Positions 1 to 6,810 of a stretch of 13,756 nt of DNA are shown here, in pieces; the first letter of the stretch is position 1; the number at the start of each line of letters is the position of its first letter. Source of the stretch: Methanosarcinaceae archaeon UBA470 (lineage in GTDB: Archaea > Halobacteriota > Methanosarcinia > Methanosarcinales > Methanosarcinaceae); contig DAKU01000165.1 in NCBI GenBank assembly GCA_002508425.1, forward strand, positions 1-13,756, written 5' to 3'. A program made the position numbers and the translations under genes. The notes below the pieces were generated by a model. It searched no databases. It saw only the letters and a program-made list of their open reading frames with translations, and was not told the DNA's origin.

Positions 1-959
1 AATTCAGCCATTGCATGGTTAGAAGTATTTATAAACACCACCGGATGACTGTGATTTCCTAGATAGTACTTGACATTTCTTCGGGGAGCTTGTGGACGAT
101 CCCCATGAATAGAATCCTCTGCAAGACCATGAGTATTGCTGTAGATGTTCTCAAAAGTGAACTCCATGTTAGCAGTATCTTTTGGTATATGTAGCTTGAA
201 AGTTTCTATATCCATGGTTCTCCCATAACGTAAGCGTCTGAATATTTCATATACACTGTTGACAATCCCCCTAAAAGAATTTTTGCGCAACTCCTCAGTC
301 TCAAAAAGAAGTGTGATCTCTGCCTCCTGCCCCCCGTTTGCTAGATTGTTCTTATGTATGTAAACCTCCCTTACAAAATTCCGGAGAGAATCCACAGCAG
401 GTTGATATATCACGGGAATTATCTCATCCGGCAGATCGTCTATACTTGCATCGAATATGTTGTCCCCATTCAATTGTTGATTATCAAGTTCATTGCTGAT
501 TTGGCGATATATCTCATGTATCGCCGAAATCCCAGAGTTGTTTTCTGCATCTGTCCAGTGCCATATCCAATGTTCATCATTAAGTTCCAGAACCCATCTA
601 TCTTTCGGACCAATCCGATCTTGCGGATCATTCGAATAATTCCTTGCAATATAGGTGTCTTTCACAGGTTCTTTGATGTTAGTTACATCGAAACCCATCA
701 TATAACGAAGATTGACATCTTTGCCCATATACCCGCTGTGCTTGAGATTATTGCTCCTGACTATCAGTTTCAAAGTGTCATCCGAGCTTCTGGCAAGTCC
801 GACCGTACATTTGTCCCAGTCCCATACCTGAGATTTACCGGTCCATTTTAACTTACCTGAACTTGTGTCCCATACCTTTTCCCGCACAGAATACCAGATC
901 TCATATTGAGACAAATTTGCAGAACTTTGACCGCCCCTTTCAATCCTATCGATGTCCAT
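1..959 (-). CDS. Hypothetical protein, partial (N-terminal 319 codons, runs off the left edge)
   Basis: Read on the minus strand, the frame opens at ATG 959-957 and stays open for 319 codons to the window edge, with no stop. It starts MDIDRIERGGQSS. An in-frame TGA lies 16-18 bases upstream of the ATG (977-975), so the start cannot be far from here. A purine-rich GGGGGAA lies about 8 bases before the ATG and could serve as ribosome binding site. The product is soluble in character, with no signal peptide or membrane segment. It is rich in Trp/Asp and aromatic residues in its first half (VWDWDK, HWIWHW) and has an Arg/Lys-rich stretch near residues 240-260. Near the window edge it reads NHSHPVVFINTSNHAMAE. 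I do not recognise a family. It shares a divergent promoter region with the DUF362 gene. It is clearly coding, because an open frame this long with normal codon use is unlikely by chance, but its function is unknown. Confidence 0.75.
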   Translation of the reverse strand, partial: MDIDRIERGGQSSANLSQYEIWYSVREKVWDTSSGKLKWTGKSQVWDWDKCTVGLARSSDDTLKLIVRSNNLKHSGYMGKDVNLRYMMGFDVTNIKEPVKDTYIARNYSNDPQDRIGPKDRWVLELNDEHWIWHWTDAENNSGISAIHEIYRQISNELDNQQLNGDNIFDASIDDLPDEIIPVIYQPAVDSLRNFVREVYIHKNNLANGGQEAEITLLFETEELRKNSFRGIVNSVYEIFRRLRYGRTMDIETFKLHIPKDTANMEFTFENIYSNTHGLAEDSIHGDRPQAPRRNVKYYLGNHSHPVVFINTSNHAMAE

Positions 960-1032
960 AGACCAGTTCCCCCATCAGATTCTATGACAGCCCACGTTAC
1001 GGATGCGATATTCGCATACAATCAGTAACATA

Positions 1033-1052
1033 GGTTTTTATATCGTTATATC
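1033..1052. promoter_or_regulatory. Shared divergent TATA region (hypothetical gene / DUF362 gene)
   Basis: The 132-base gap between two divergent starts (959 minus, 1092 plus) contains one strong A/T block, GGTTTTTATATCGTTATATC. Read rightward, TTTATATC or TTATATC lies 40-55 bases before the DUF362 ATG. Read leftward, GATATAAAAACC lies about 75-80 bases before the hypothetical ATG. Both distances fit archaeal TATA boxes with short leaders. The assignment rests on sequence alone. Confidence 0.5.
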
Positions 1053-1091
1053 ACAAAATATCTTTCGCTAAGCAGTTGAAGGAGGAATAAT

Positions 1092-2153
1092 ATGAGTGAG
1101 GTATTCTTTAGGCCCGCTGCAGAGATTGGGCCGGAAAACACACAAATAGACCAGATAGAAGAACTTTTCCGAAAAATACCTGTAGTGGAAAAAGGCGATC
1201 TGGTAGCTATCAAGATACATCCGGGAGAATATGGTAATACGACCTATGTGCGTCCTGTCATTGTTCGGACTGTGGTCGATCTTGTAAAAGAAGCCGGAGG
1301 AATACCATTCATAACAGACACTACGGTGTTGTACGGTGGAAAGCGCTTCAATGGAGCTGACCTCCTCTGGACAGCAGCTGTAAATGGTTTCACAGATGGG
1401 AGCATGAATGCTCCTTTCATTCCGGCAGATGGCCTTCTTGGGGATGACAGTGTTACAGTACCCATAGGAGGCGAATATATAGACGAGATCACAGTAGCTT
1501 CTGCCATTGCAAAAGCAGATGCCATGATCATGATCTCGCATTGTAAAGGCCATCCTGCATCTGGTTTTGGCGGTGCTGTCAAGAACCTTGGCATGGGATG
1601 TTTAGACAAGGCAGGGAAAGCAAAAGTACATGCTCCTGGCAAGCCGGATATTGACCTGGAAAGCTGTGTTGGATGTGGGAAATGCTTAAAAACGTGTCCA
1701 TGGGATGCCATATCCCTGGAAAATGGCAAAGCCAGTGTAGATAAGAATCGTTGTAAGGGAGAACTATCATGTCTGGAATCATGCAAATTCGAAGCCATAG
1801 TTCCACAAGAGAACTGTACAACTGAAATACAAGCCCGCTTGGGAGAAGCTGCTCTTGGAACACTCAAATTGCTGCCCAGAAAGATAGGATATATCAACTG
1901 GATGTTCGACCTGACGCCCGGATGCGATTGTTTCAATTTCTCCGCACCAGCATTTGCAGGAAATGTGGGGATGCTTGCTTCAATGGACCCTGTTGCCATA
2001 GACAAGGCAAGTCTTGACCTTATCAACAAAAAAATAGTTGAAGAGGGGTGTATGCATTCGATAACCGATGTATGGGGCATCGATCCGAAAATACATCTTG
2101 AATATGCTGCAAAGATGGGAGCAGGCAATATGGAGTATTCCTTAGATATTTGA
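1092..2153 (+). CDS. DUF362 domain protein with ferredoxin-like 4Fe-4S insert
   Basis: 353 aa, starting at ATG 1092 with a strong Shine-Dalgarno GGAGG at 1081-1085. The DUF362 fold covers most of the chain; its conserved block around residues 147-170 reads HCKGHPASGFGGAVKNLGMG. A ferredoxin-like insert follows. Its first motif is canonical CxxCxxCxxxCP (C192, C195, C198, C202), consistent with one [4Fe-4S] cluster. The second motif is CxxExxCxxxC (C221, E224, C227, C231), so the usual second Cys is Glu. DUF362/COG2768 proteins are uncharacterised cytoplasmic Fe-S proteins, presumed to act in electron transfer or redox chemistry. No signal peptide is visible. The gene is followed by a T-rich stretch and appears to be transcribed alone. 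Family assignment is from recognised motifs; the reaction is unknown. Confidence 0.9.
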   Translation: MSEVFFRPAAEIGPENTQIDQIEELFRKIPVVEKGDLVAIKIHPGEYGNTTYVRPVIVRTVVDLVKEAGGIPFITDTTVLYGGKRFNGADLLWTAAVNGFTDGSMNAPFIPADGLLGDDSVTVPIGGEYIDEITVASAIAKADAMIMISHCKGHPASGFGGAVKNLGMGCLDKAGKAKVHAPGKPDIDLESCVGCGKCLKTCPWDAISLENGKASVDKNRCKGELSCLESCKFEAIVPQENCTTEIQARLGEAALGTLKLLPRKIGYINWMFDLTPGCDCFNFSAPAFAGNVGMLASMDPVAIDKASLDLINKKIVEEGCMHSITDVWGIDPKIHLEYAAKMGAGNMEYSLDI

Positions 2154-2154
2154 A

Positions 2155-2195
2155 ATCCTACCTCTTTTTATTAAGAAGGGGTTATTTTTTATATA
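2155..2195 (+). terminator. T-rich terminator after the DUF362 gene
   Basis: Right after the stop there is an imperfect CCTCTT / AAGAAGG pairing and then TTATTTTTTAT at 2182-2192. Oligo-T tracts like this are the usual intrinsic or FttA-assisted termination signal in archaea. The stem is imperfect, so the T tract is the main evidence. Confidence 0.45.
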
Positions 2196-2202
2196 ATCTG
2201 CT

Positions 2203-2218
2203 CCCATTTTTAAAAGGG
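2203..2218. repeat. Palindrome upstream of the DUF2193 gene
   Basis: CCCATTTTTAAAAGGG pairs over its length apart from one central A/A mismatch and a two-base loop. It lies about 150 bases before the DUF2193 start and resembles the palindrome just after that gene (3867-3884) in having C-rich and G-rich arms around a T/A core. It could be an operator, a promoter core, or part of the preceding terminator. The rest of the 215-base gap also holds a weaker CTGGC-N7-GCCAG pairing at 2283-2299 and nothing else I can name. Confidence 0.4.
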
Positions 2219-2368
2219 TGTTAGCAATCCTGTGGGGAGAAGATCTTGGATTTGTTGATATTCGAATTTGAAGTTAGTTAATCTGGCCGTGATTGCCAGT
2301 TTGTGTTCTTATTTAGTGGAACGTATACCCATTGATTGCAACAACTGTCCAAAATATGGGGTTTGTAC

Positions 2369-3844
2369 ATGAAAGAACTATACGATAAAATGGCTATGGA
2401 AGCCATGGGTGCACAAAGAGCTGTAGTCAATACAATAAATGCGAAACGTGGAACTACATTCAAGGTAAAGGATGCACAGCCTTACGTTGATGCTGTAAAT
2501 AAAATGAAACCGACGGGAGAACAAGCCAAGTCTGTTTTTGCGCTTCATATGGATTCCGTTAATACGCATTTCAATGTGCTGACAGGACTTACGGATACTG
2601 TCAGGCCCGAAGATGATCCTTTTGTGGAGCATTACCAGACACCGCCCATAATGGAGATCCTGTATGAGGAAGACCCAACTTTCAGGAAATCCGTTGAAAA
2701 GTTCGTGGATGAGATCGGCAGGTCTGAAGCTTTGATTGGCAGAGAGTCTGTGCGCAGGTATGGAGGTTTCTACGGGCCCACCTGTGTGGTAGACTTTGCA
2801 TTTGTACCCGGTAGCACCAGTAATGTGGTCAACAGGATCCTGCAGAAAATAGACATACCACTGGACCACAAACGCGCTATTCTCTCCTCTAAATCATGGG
2901 GCATGAACACTTCCTATGGAGTGGGAGCTAAATTCCAGATGGCTATCGAGGACGGAAAGTCATTGTCCGAAGCTATGAAAGAAGAGATATCAATGCTAAA
3001 GATGGTATATGATACGCCCACGGACGCTCAGGCCAAGCTCATGGACGAAGCGGGACATACCTCATTTGATGTGCGTAAATATATGGCACAGTACAAGGAC
3101 AAGATGAAAAAGACAGTAAAGACTGCAATGGATGACGAGGTATTCTATGGTAACATAGTTACTGTACCTGCCTATGGAGTAGGTGATGTGGCGCATCACA
3201 TATCACAATCCATGTTCAACATGACCAAAGATGACGTGGTGATGGCTGTGATCAACGCTGTTACTGAGGTAATGGAAGCTACAATGGAGAAAGCCAGGGG
3301 AAAATTCAAAAATGAATATTCTCCGCTCACAATTGCCACGGATGCAGCAGCTGCAGCGGCTACGAAGATCCTATGGATGGATGGCTTCACCACCATGATG
3401 GTACTGGATCTTTTGGTCAAAAGATTCCATAACCTTGTGCTCAATAACCCGAAAAGAGGTGCTGCAGCAGAACTGCATAATGTTGATTTCATTGACTTGA
3501 TCGAGAAAGGGGAAAGGATCATAGATCACAAACCCAGAGGTGCAGGTTGTGTAGTTCAGGGAATAACGATTGACCTGAGTCCCATAGAAAGAAATACGGT
3601 ACTCAATAATCCGCAATGGTACACTTACCCGGCATGTGCCATCACGGTGAGATTCTCTGCTCTTATGAGACTGGCGGATTTTCCGTGCCTGCTTACCAGC
3701 GAACCGGTAACTGCAACCATGATGACAAACATAATAGCTCTGCACAAGAAAGAACCGCATTCACCTGCTAGGGTATGTAAATTCTGCGCAGCCAACTATT
3801 TCGATTACAAATGCAAATACTGCAACTGGACGGAAGCCGTCTGA
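2369..3844 (+). CDS. DUF2193 family protein
   Basis: 491 aa from ATG 2369 (MKELYDKMAMEAMGAQRAVV). An in-frame ATG 33 bases upstream exists, but the extra residues do not look like family sequence; GGGG at 2358-2361 is a weak ribosome site for the chosen start. From memory of methanogen proteins this is DUF2193: long stretches such as RRYGGFYGPTCVVDFA, SKSWGMNTSYGVG and YPACAITVRFSALMRLAD are what I recall for that family, and length near 490-500 aa fits. The protein is soluble and largely helical by composition, with an alanine-rich segment (TDAAAAAATKI) in the middle. The C-terminus carries CX2CX8CX2C (C470, C473, C482, C485), which looks like a metal-binding knuckle. The function is unknown. 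The gene stands alone, with long non-coding gaps on both sides and a hairpin after it. Confidence 0.85.
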   Translation: MKELYDKMAMEAMGAQRAVVNTINAKRGTTFKVKDAQPYVDAVNKMKPTGEQAKSVFALHMDSVNTHFNVLTGLTDTVRPEDDPFVEHYQTPPIMEILYEEDPTFRKSVEKFVDEIGRSEALIGRESVRRYGGFYGPTCVVDFAFVPGSTSNVVNRILQKIDIPLDHKRAILSSKSWGMNTSYGVGAKFQMAIEDGKSLSEAMKEEISMLKMVYDTPTDAQAKLMDEAGHTSFDVRKYMAQYKDKMKKTVKTAMDDEVFYGNIVTVPAYGVGDVAHHISQSMFNMTKDDVVMAVINAVTEVMEATMEKARGKFKNEYSPLTIATDAAAAAATKILWMDGFTTMMVLDLLVKRFHNLVLNNPKRGAAAELHNVDFIDLIEKGERIIDHKPRGAGCVVQGITIDLSPIERNTVLNNPQWYTYPACAITVRFSALMRLADFPCLLTSEPVTATMMTNIIALHKKEPHSPARVCKFCAANYFDYKCKYCNWTEAV

Positions 3845-3848
3845 TCAA

Positions 3849-3868
3849 TGTACCCTTTAACGGGTACA
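3849..3868 (+). terminator. Perfect hairpin immediately after the DUF2193 gene
   Basis: TGTACCC (3849-3855), six-base loop TTTAAC, and GGGTACA (3862-3868) form a perfect 7-bp stem only 4 bases after the TGA stop. A T4 run (3872-3875) follows. It may act as a transcription terminator or as a 3'-end mRNA stabiliser. The T run is short for a strong archaeal terminator. Confidence 0.55.
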
Positions 3869-3884
3869 CCCTTTTAAAAAGGTG
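3867..3884. repeat. Second palindrome, downstream of the DUF2193 gene
   Basis: CACCCTTTTAAAAAGGTG is an 18-base inverted repeat with a single C/A mismatch. It overlaps the end of the preceding hairpin by two bases, so the two structures are nearly exclusive. It resembles the palindrome at 2203-2218. The remainder of the gap to 3989 holds possible TATA boxes at 3905-3914 (CTTTATAAGC) and 3933-3940 (CATATAAG) for the NMD3 gene. Confidence 0.4.
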
Positions 3885-3932
3885 ATGAAATAGTAGAGAT
3901 CAGTCTTTATAAGCTATTATGCGATTTTTAAT

Positions 3933-3940
3933 CATATAAG
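3933..3940 (+). promoter_or_regulatory. Probable TATA box for the NMD3 / ATP-grasp genes
   Basis: CATATAAG follows an A/T-rich run and lies 50 bases before the NMD3 ATG. This predicts transcription starting near 3962-3967 and a leader of roughly 25 bases. CTTTATAAGC at 3905-3914 is an alternative. No Shine-Dalgarno sequence is visible before the ATG. Confidence 0.4.
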
Positions 3941-3989
3941 GAAACTCCCGACCGAAAATCCTATCTAATCACACACATTATGAATTGTA

Positions 3990-5054
3990 ATGACTTCTAC
4001 CATTTGCCCTAAATGCGGGAATGATACTTCAGTATTACTCAGTGGTGTATGCAGAGAATGTTTTTTCCAGAATTTTGTTCTGGCCCAGCTACCTCAGGTG
4101 CTTCAGGCACGGATATGTGCCACTTGTGGGGCACGCTTTACCCGTGGCAGGTGGATAGATGAATATGATAGTGAAACTGTTGTGTTAAAGACAATTGAAG
4201 ATGCGCTTTCAATCCATGAAGCTGCAGAAGATATTGAAGTATGCATAAATCCCCGGCAACTGACCCCGCATATGTACAGGGCAGAAGTGAAAATAGTTGC
4301 AAGAATTCAGGGAGAACCAGTTACTTCTGAACTTTCCACTGAAATAAGGGTCATACGTGAATCATGTGAGAGATGCAGCCGAGTATCTGGAGGCTATTTT
4401 GAAGGCATCATCCAGATAAGAGCTACTGAGAGAATCCCCACCGAAAATGAATTAGATGTATGCATGCGAATTGTGGACATGACTATTGACAGGATGCGTG
4501 CCAAAGGTGATCGCCTTGCATTCATAACTGATACTATCAGGTCAAAAGAAGGCTTAGACCTTTACATTGGGTCGATTAATTCCGGCAGACATATTTGTAA
4601 AGCTATATCAGAAGAAATAGGTGGCACGTTCTCTGAATCTCCGTCCCTGTTCGGCCAGAGAGATGGCAAGGAGATATACAGAATAACTTTTTCCATGAGA
4701 TTACCACGTTTTACACCCGGAGATATCATAACCATTGGGAACAGGAAAGTTGTGGTTAAACACATGGGAAAAAAGTTGACTGGCACTGACCTTACGGACA
4801 GTTCACGCTTTATCGCCACAGAAGAGGAAACCATACAAGCAAAACTGGTGGGTAACATCAAAGATGCAGTAAATGCAGTGCTTGTTTCTGAAGAAGAACA
4901 TGAACTTATGATATTGGACCCCTTCACGTTTAGAACTGTGAATGTAAAGAAACCCATTGGCTTTTCACCAGTTGAAGATGAAGAGATCCCAGTAATAAGG
5001 ATAGACGAATCACTATTCCTCTTGCCTCCTGAATGGAGAAAAAGCGAGATCTGA
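3990..5054 (+). CDS. NMD3-family ribosome biogenesis factor homologue
   Basis: 354 aa. The N-terminus carries paired Cys motifs typical of NMD3: CPKC (C6, C9), CREC (C21, C24) and CATC (C43, C46), followed by a further CERC (C126, C129) ahead of GGYFEGIIQIR. Eukaryotic NMD3 is the adaptor that binds the late 60S subunit for export. Archaea have no nucleus, so the archaeal homologue is presumed to act in late 50S subunit assembly or quality control; that role is inferred. The archaeal protein lacks the C-terminal nuclear export region, which matches this shorter length. The ATG at 3990 has no clear ribosome binding site upstream (ATTATGAATTGTA). The next gene begins 13 bases after the stop, so the two are probably co-transcribed. 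Confidence 0.88.
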   Translation: MTSTICPKCGNDTSVLLSGVCRECFFQNFVLAQLPQVLQARICATCGARFTRGRWIDEYDSETVVLKTIEDALSIHEAAEDIEVCINPRQLTPHMYRAEVKIVARIQGEPVTSELSTEIRVIRESCERCSRVSGGYFEGIIQIRATERIPTENELDVCMRIVDMTIDRMRAKGDRLAFITDTIRSKEGLDLYIGSINSGRHICKAISEEIGGTFSESPSLFGQRDGKEIYRITFSMRLPRFTPGDIITIGNRKVVVKHMGKKLTGTDLTDSSRFIATEEETIQAKLVGNIKDAVNAVLVSEEEHELMILDPFTFRTVNVKKPIGFSPVEDEEIPVIRIDESLFLLPPEWRKSEI

Positions 5055-5067
5055 AAGAGTTGGTCTT

Positions 5068-6219
5068 TTGAACATCCTTGTAATTGGTTTTAGTACCCGC
5101 AATATTGTCTGCTCTGGTAACAGGGCGGGTTACAATATGTATGCTATCGATGCCTTTTGTGACCAAGATACTGTAGACTGTTGTATTGCCACAAAAGAGT
5201 TGTCCAAAGACCTGGACATAAGGAGTAAAGATGCAGCAGATACTATCTTTGATATGATCAGAGGATTTGAAGTTGATTTTGATGCAGTGATACCAGGTTC
5301 TGGGTTTGAGTCAATGGACTTTAGTTCTTTGCCATGGCCTGTGCTGGCCACTACCCCTGAAAATATTCAGATAGTACAGGATAAATTCACCCTCTCTCAT
5401 CGGCTTGCAGAGCTTGGATATCCGCACCCGCATGTTTATGAGAATATTGACTGCAAGCCAGATAGATTCCCGGTGATAATCAAACCCCGCAAAGGAGGAG
5501 GAGGAATATTTAACAGGATAGCCTGGAGTGAGCAGGAACTTTCGGCAGCTGTGAGGGATATCCTGGAAGCTGAACCCTCTTTTGCTCAAAGTGACCTTAT
5601 GATGCAGGAGTTTATCGAAGGCATACCTACAAGTGTCTCACTGATTGCCAATAAAGACAAAGCAGTGGCTGTAGCTGTGAATGAACAGATGATTGGAATC
5701 TCCTGGCTAACACGGATAAAATTCGCCTATTGTGGCAACATCACCCCATATGAAGGTAAATATACTGAAGAAATGCGCAACATCTCAGAAAAGCTTGTAA
5801 GAGAACTTGAACTTATGGGATCTGTTGGCATAGATTTTATTGTGACAGAAGACGGACCAGAGATAATAGAAGTGAATCCCAGATTCCAAGGAAGTCTGGA
5901 TACTGTAGAACTGGCTACTGGAATAAACCTTTGTGAAGCACATGTAAAAGCATTTCAAGGGGAGCTACCGGAAAGAATGGCAAAGGTACAAAGATATGCA
6001 GGAAGATGTATAATATATGCAAATAAAGAGCTTAAACTGGATCTACAAGTTTTAGGTCCTATGCGTCAGCAACATATAGTAGATATACCTCAACCTGGTT
6101 ACATTGCATATGTAGACTCTCCTGTAAATTCTGTCCTGAGTACAGGTGTAAATCGAGAAGATGTCTTTAATTCATTAAAAAGAGATTCGGAAAAGATAAA
6201 GGTACTATTAGATAATTGA
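5068..6219 (+). CDS. ATP-grasp family ligase (COG2232-like), substrate unknown
   Basis: 383 aa from a TTG start. The TTG is preferred because the N-terminus then begins with the Rossmann-like pre-ATP-grasp strand MNILVIGFSTRNIVCSGNRA; the next ATG (about residue 24) would delete it. The ATP-grasp core shows PVIIKPRKGGGG (Lys139 and Gly-rich loop), QEFIEGIP (Glu181) and the Mg-binding EVNPRFQGS (Glu268, Asn270). The C-terminal part includes DIPQPGYIAYVDSPVNSVLSTG, like the tail of COG2232 carboligase-like proteins. Such enzymes join a carboxylate to an amine through an acyl phosphate, using ATP. The substrate is not evident; coenzyme biosynthesis is a possibility, since other methanogen ATP-grasp ligases act there. 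It probably shares an operon with the NMD3 gene just upstream. Confidence 0.85.
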   Translation: MNILVIGFSTRNIVCSGNRAGYNMYAIDAFCDQDTVDCCIATKELSKDLDIRSKDAADTIFDMIRGFEVDFDAVIPGSGFESMDFSSLPWPVLATTPENIQIVQDKFTLSHRLAELGYPHPHVYENIDCKPDRFPVIIKPRKGGGGIFNRIAWSEQELSAAVRDILEAEPSFAQSDLMMQEFIEGIPTSVSLIANKDKAVAVAVNEQMIGISWLTRIKFAYCGNITPYEGKYTEEMRNISEKLVRELELMGSVGIDFIVTEDGPEIIEVNPRFQGSLDTVELATGINLCEAHVKAFQGELPERMAKVQRYAGRCIIYANKELKLDLQVLGPMRQQHIVDIPQPGYIAYVDSPVNSVLSTGVNREDVFNSLKRDSEKIKVLLDN

Positions 6220-6227
6220 CCTATTGC

Positions 6228-6236
6228 CTTTAAATA
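6228..6236 (+). promoter_or_regulatory. TATA box of the tfe operon
   Basis: CTTTAAATA lies about 80 bases before the TFE start and just 9 bases after the stop of the ATP-grasp gene. The predicted transcription start, about 25 bases downstream, falls in or at the edge of the palindrome at 6246-6262. Confidence 0.5.
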
Positions 6237-6245
6237 CATAGCAAC

Positions 6246-6262
6246 TTGCACATAATGTGCAA
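6246..6262. promoter_or_regulatory. Perfect palindrome at the tfe transcription start (candidate operator)
   Basis: TTGCACA (6246-6252), spacer TAA, TGTGCAA (6256-6262). It is a perfect 7-bp inverted repeat placed 10-26 bases after the TATA box, where archaeal repressors commonly bind to block RNA polymerase recruitment. No regulator gene is identified in the window. Confidence 0.45.
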
Positions 6263-6314
6263 ATATTAATATGACAATACGACAGATTAACAACCTATTC
6301 TTGAGGTGAGTTTT

Positions 6315-6809
6315 TTGATAGATATGAATGATCCTGTTATCCGAGGATACCTAATTCGGCTTGTGGGTGAAGACGGCCTGGTTATGATCGAAAAAATGCC
6401 GGAAGGTGAAGTTACTGATGAGCAAATAGCTCAAGCCACAGGCATACTTCTCAATATTGTAAGAAGAACCCTATTCATATTGAATGAGAACAAGCTTGCT
6501 ATTTGCAGAAGGGAAAGAGACGCCAGCAGTGGATGGCTTACTTACCTCTGGACTCTCGATATGTCCGATGTTGAGAGGCAGCTTGTCAAAGAGAAAAAAA
6601 GGCTAGTGAAGAACCTTAAAGTGCGCAAGGAATTTGAAGAGTCTAATGTGTTTTATGTTTGTCCGGAAGGCTGTATAAGAATGGATTTCAAACAGGCTTC
6701 AGAGGGCATGTTCATGTGCCCGGACTGTGGCGAGGATATGATACACGAGGACAATTCACCTTTTATCCACATGATACAGGAAAGGATCAAAAACCTGGAA
6801 AGCAGATGA
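6315..6809 (+). CDS. tfe: Transcription factor E, alpha subunit (TFE)
   Basis: 164 aa from TTG 6315. A GTG at 6306 also opens the frame, but it lies inside the Shine-Dalgarno sequence GAGGTGA (6303-6309) and so cannot be the start. TTG sits 5 bases after it and gives MIDMNDPVIRGYL, the usual TFE beginning. An N-terminal winged-helix domain covers roughly residues 1-95, ending with the SGWLTYLW motif. A charged helix (KEKKRLVKNLKVRKEFEE) links it to a C-terminal zinc ribbon with CPEGC (C116, C120) and CPDC (C135, C138). TFE is the homologue of TFIIE-alpha. It binds RNA polymerase, helps open the promoter DNA and stabilises the initiation complex. The next gene starts one base after its stop. 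Confidence 0.93.
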   Translation: MIDMNDPVIRGYLIRLVGEDGLVMIEKMPEGEVTDEQIAQATGILLNIVRRTLFILNENKLAICRRERDASSGWLTYLWTLDMSDVERQLVKEKKRLVKNLKVRKEFEESNVFYVCPEGCIRMDFKQASEGMFMCPDCGEDMIHEDNSPFIHMIQERIKNLESR

Positions 6810-6810
6810 T

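Noticed and set aside
354..851. Plus-strand open frame of 165 codons
   Set aside because: It lies wholly opposite the minus-strand partial gene, which has the better composition and a proper start; this is its shadow.
1244..2128. Minus-strand open frame of 294 codons opposite the DUF362 gene
   Set aside because: The plus strand here encodes a recognisable Fe-S protein with a strong ribosome site; the opposite frame has no recognisable motif.
3980..4012. Ten-codon upstream frame overlapping the NMD3 start (ATG at 3980)
   Set aside because: A short frame of this size is expected by chance, and no ribosome site precedes it; no evidence of a leader peptide.
6306..6314. GTG 6306 as the TFE start
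   Set aside because: This codon is part of the GAGGTGA ribosome binding sequence; TTG 6315 is correctly spaced and gives the expected N-terminus.
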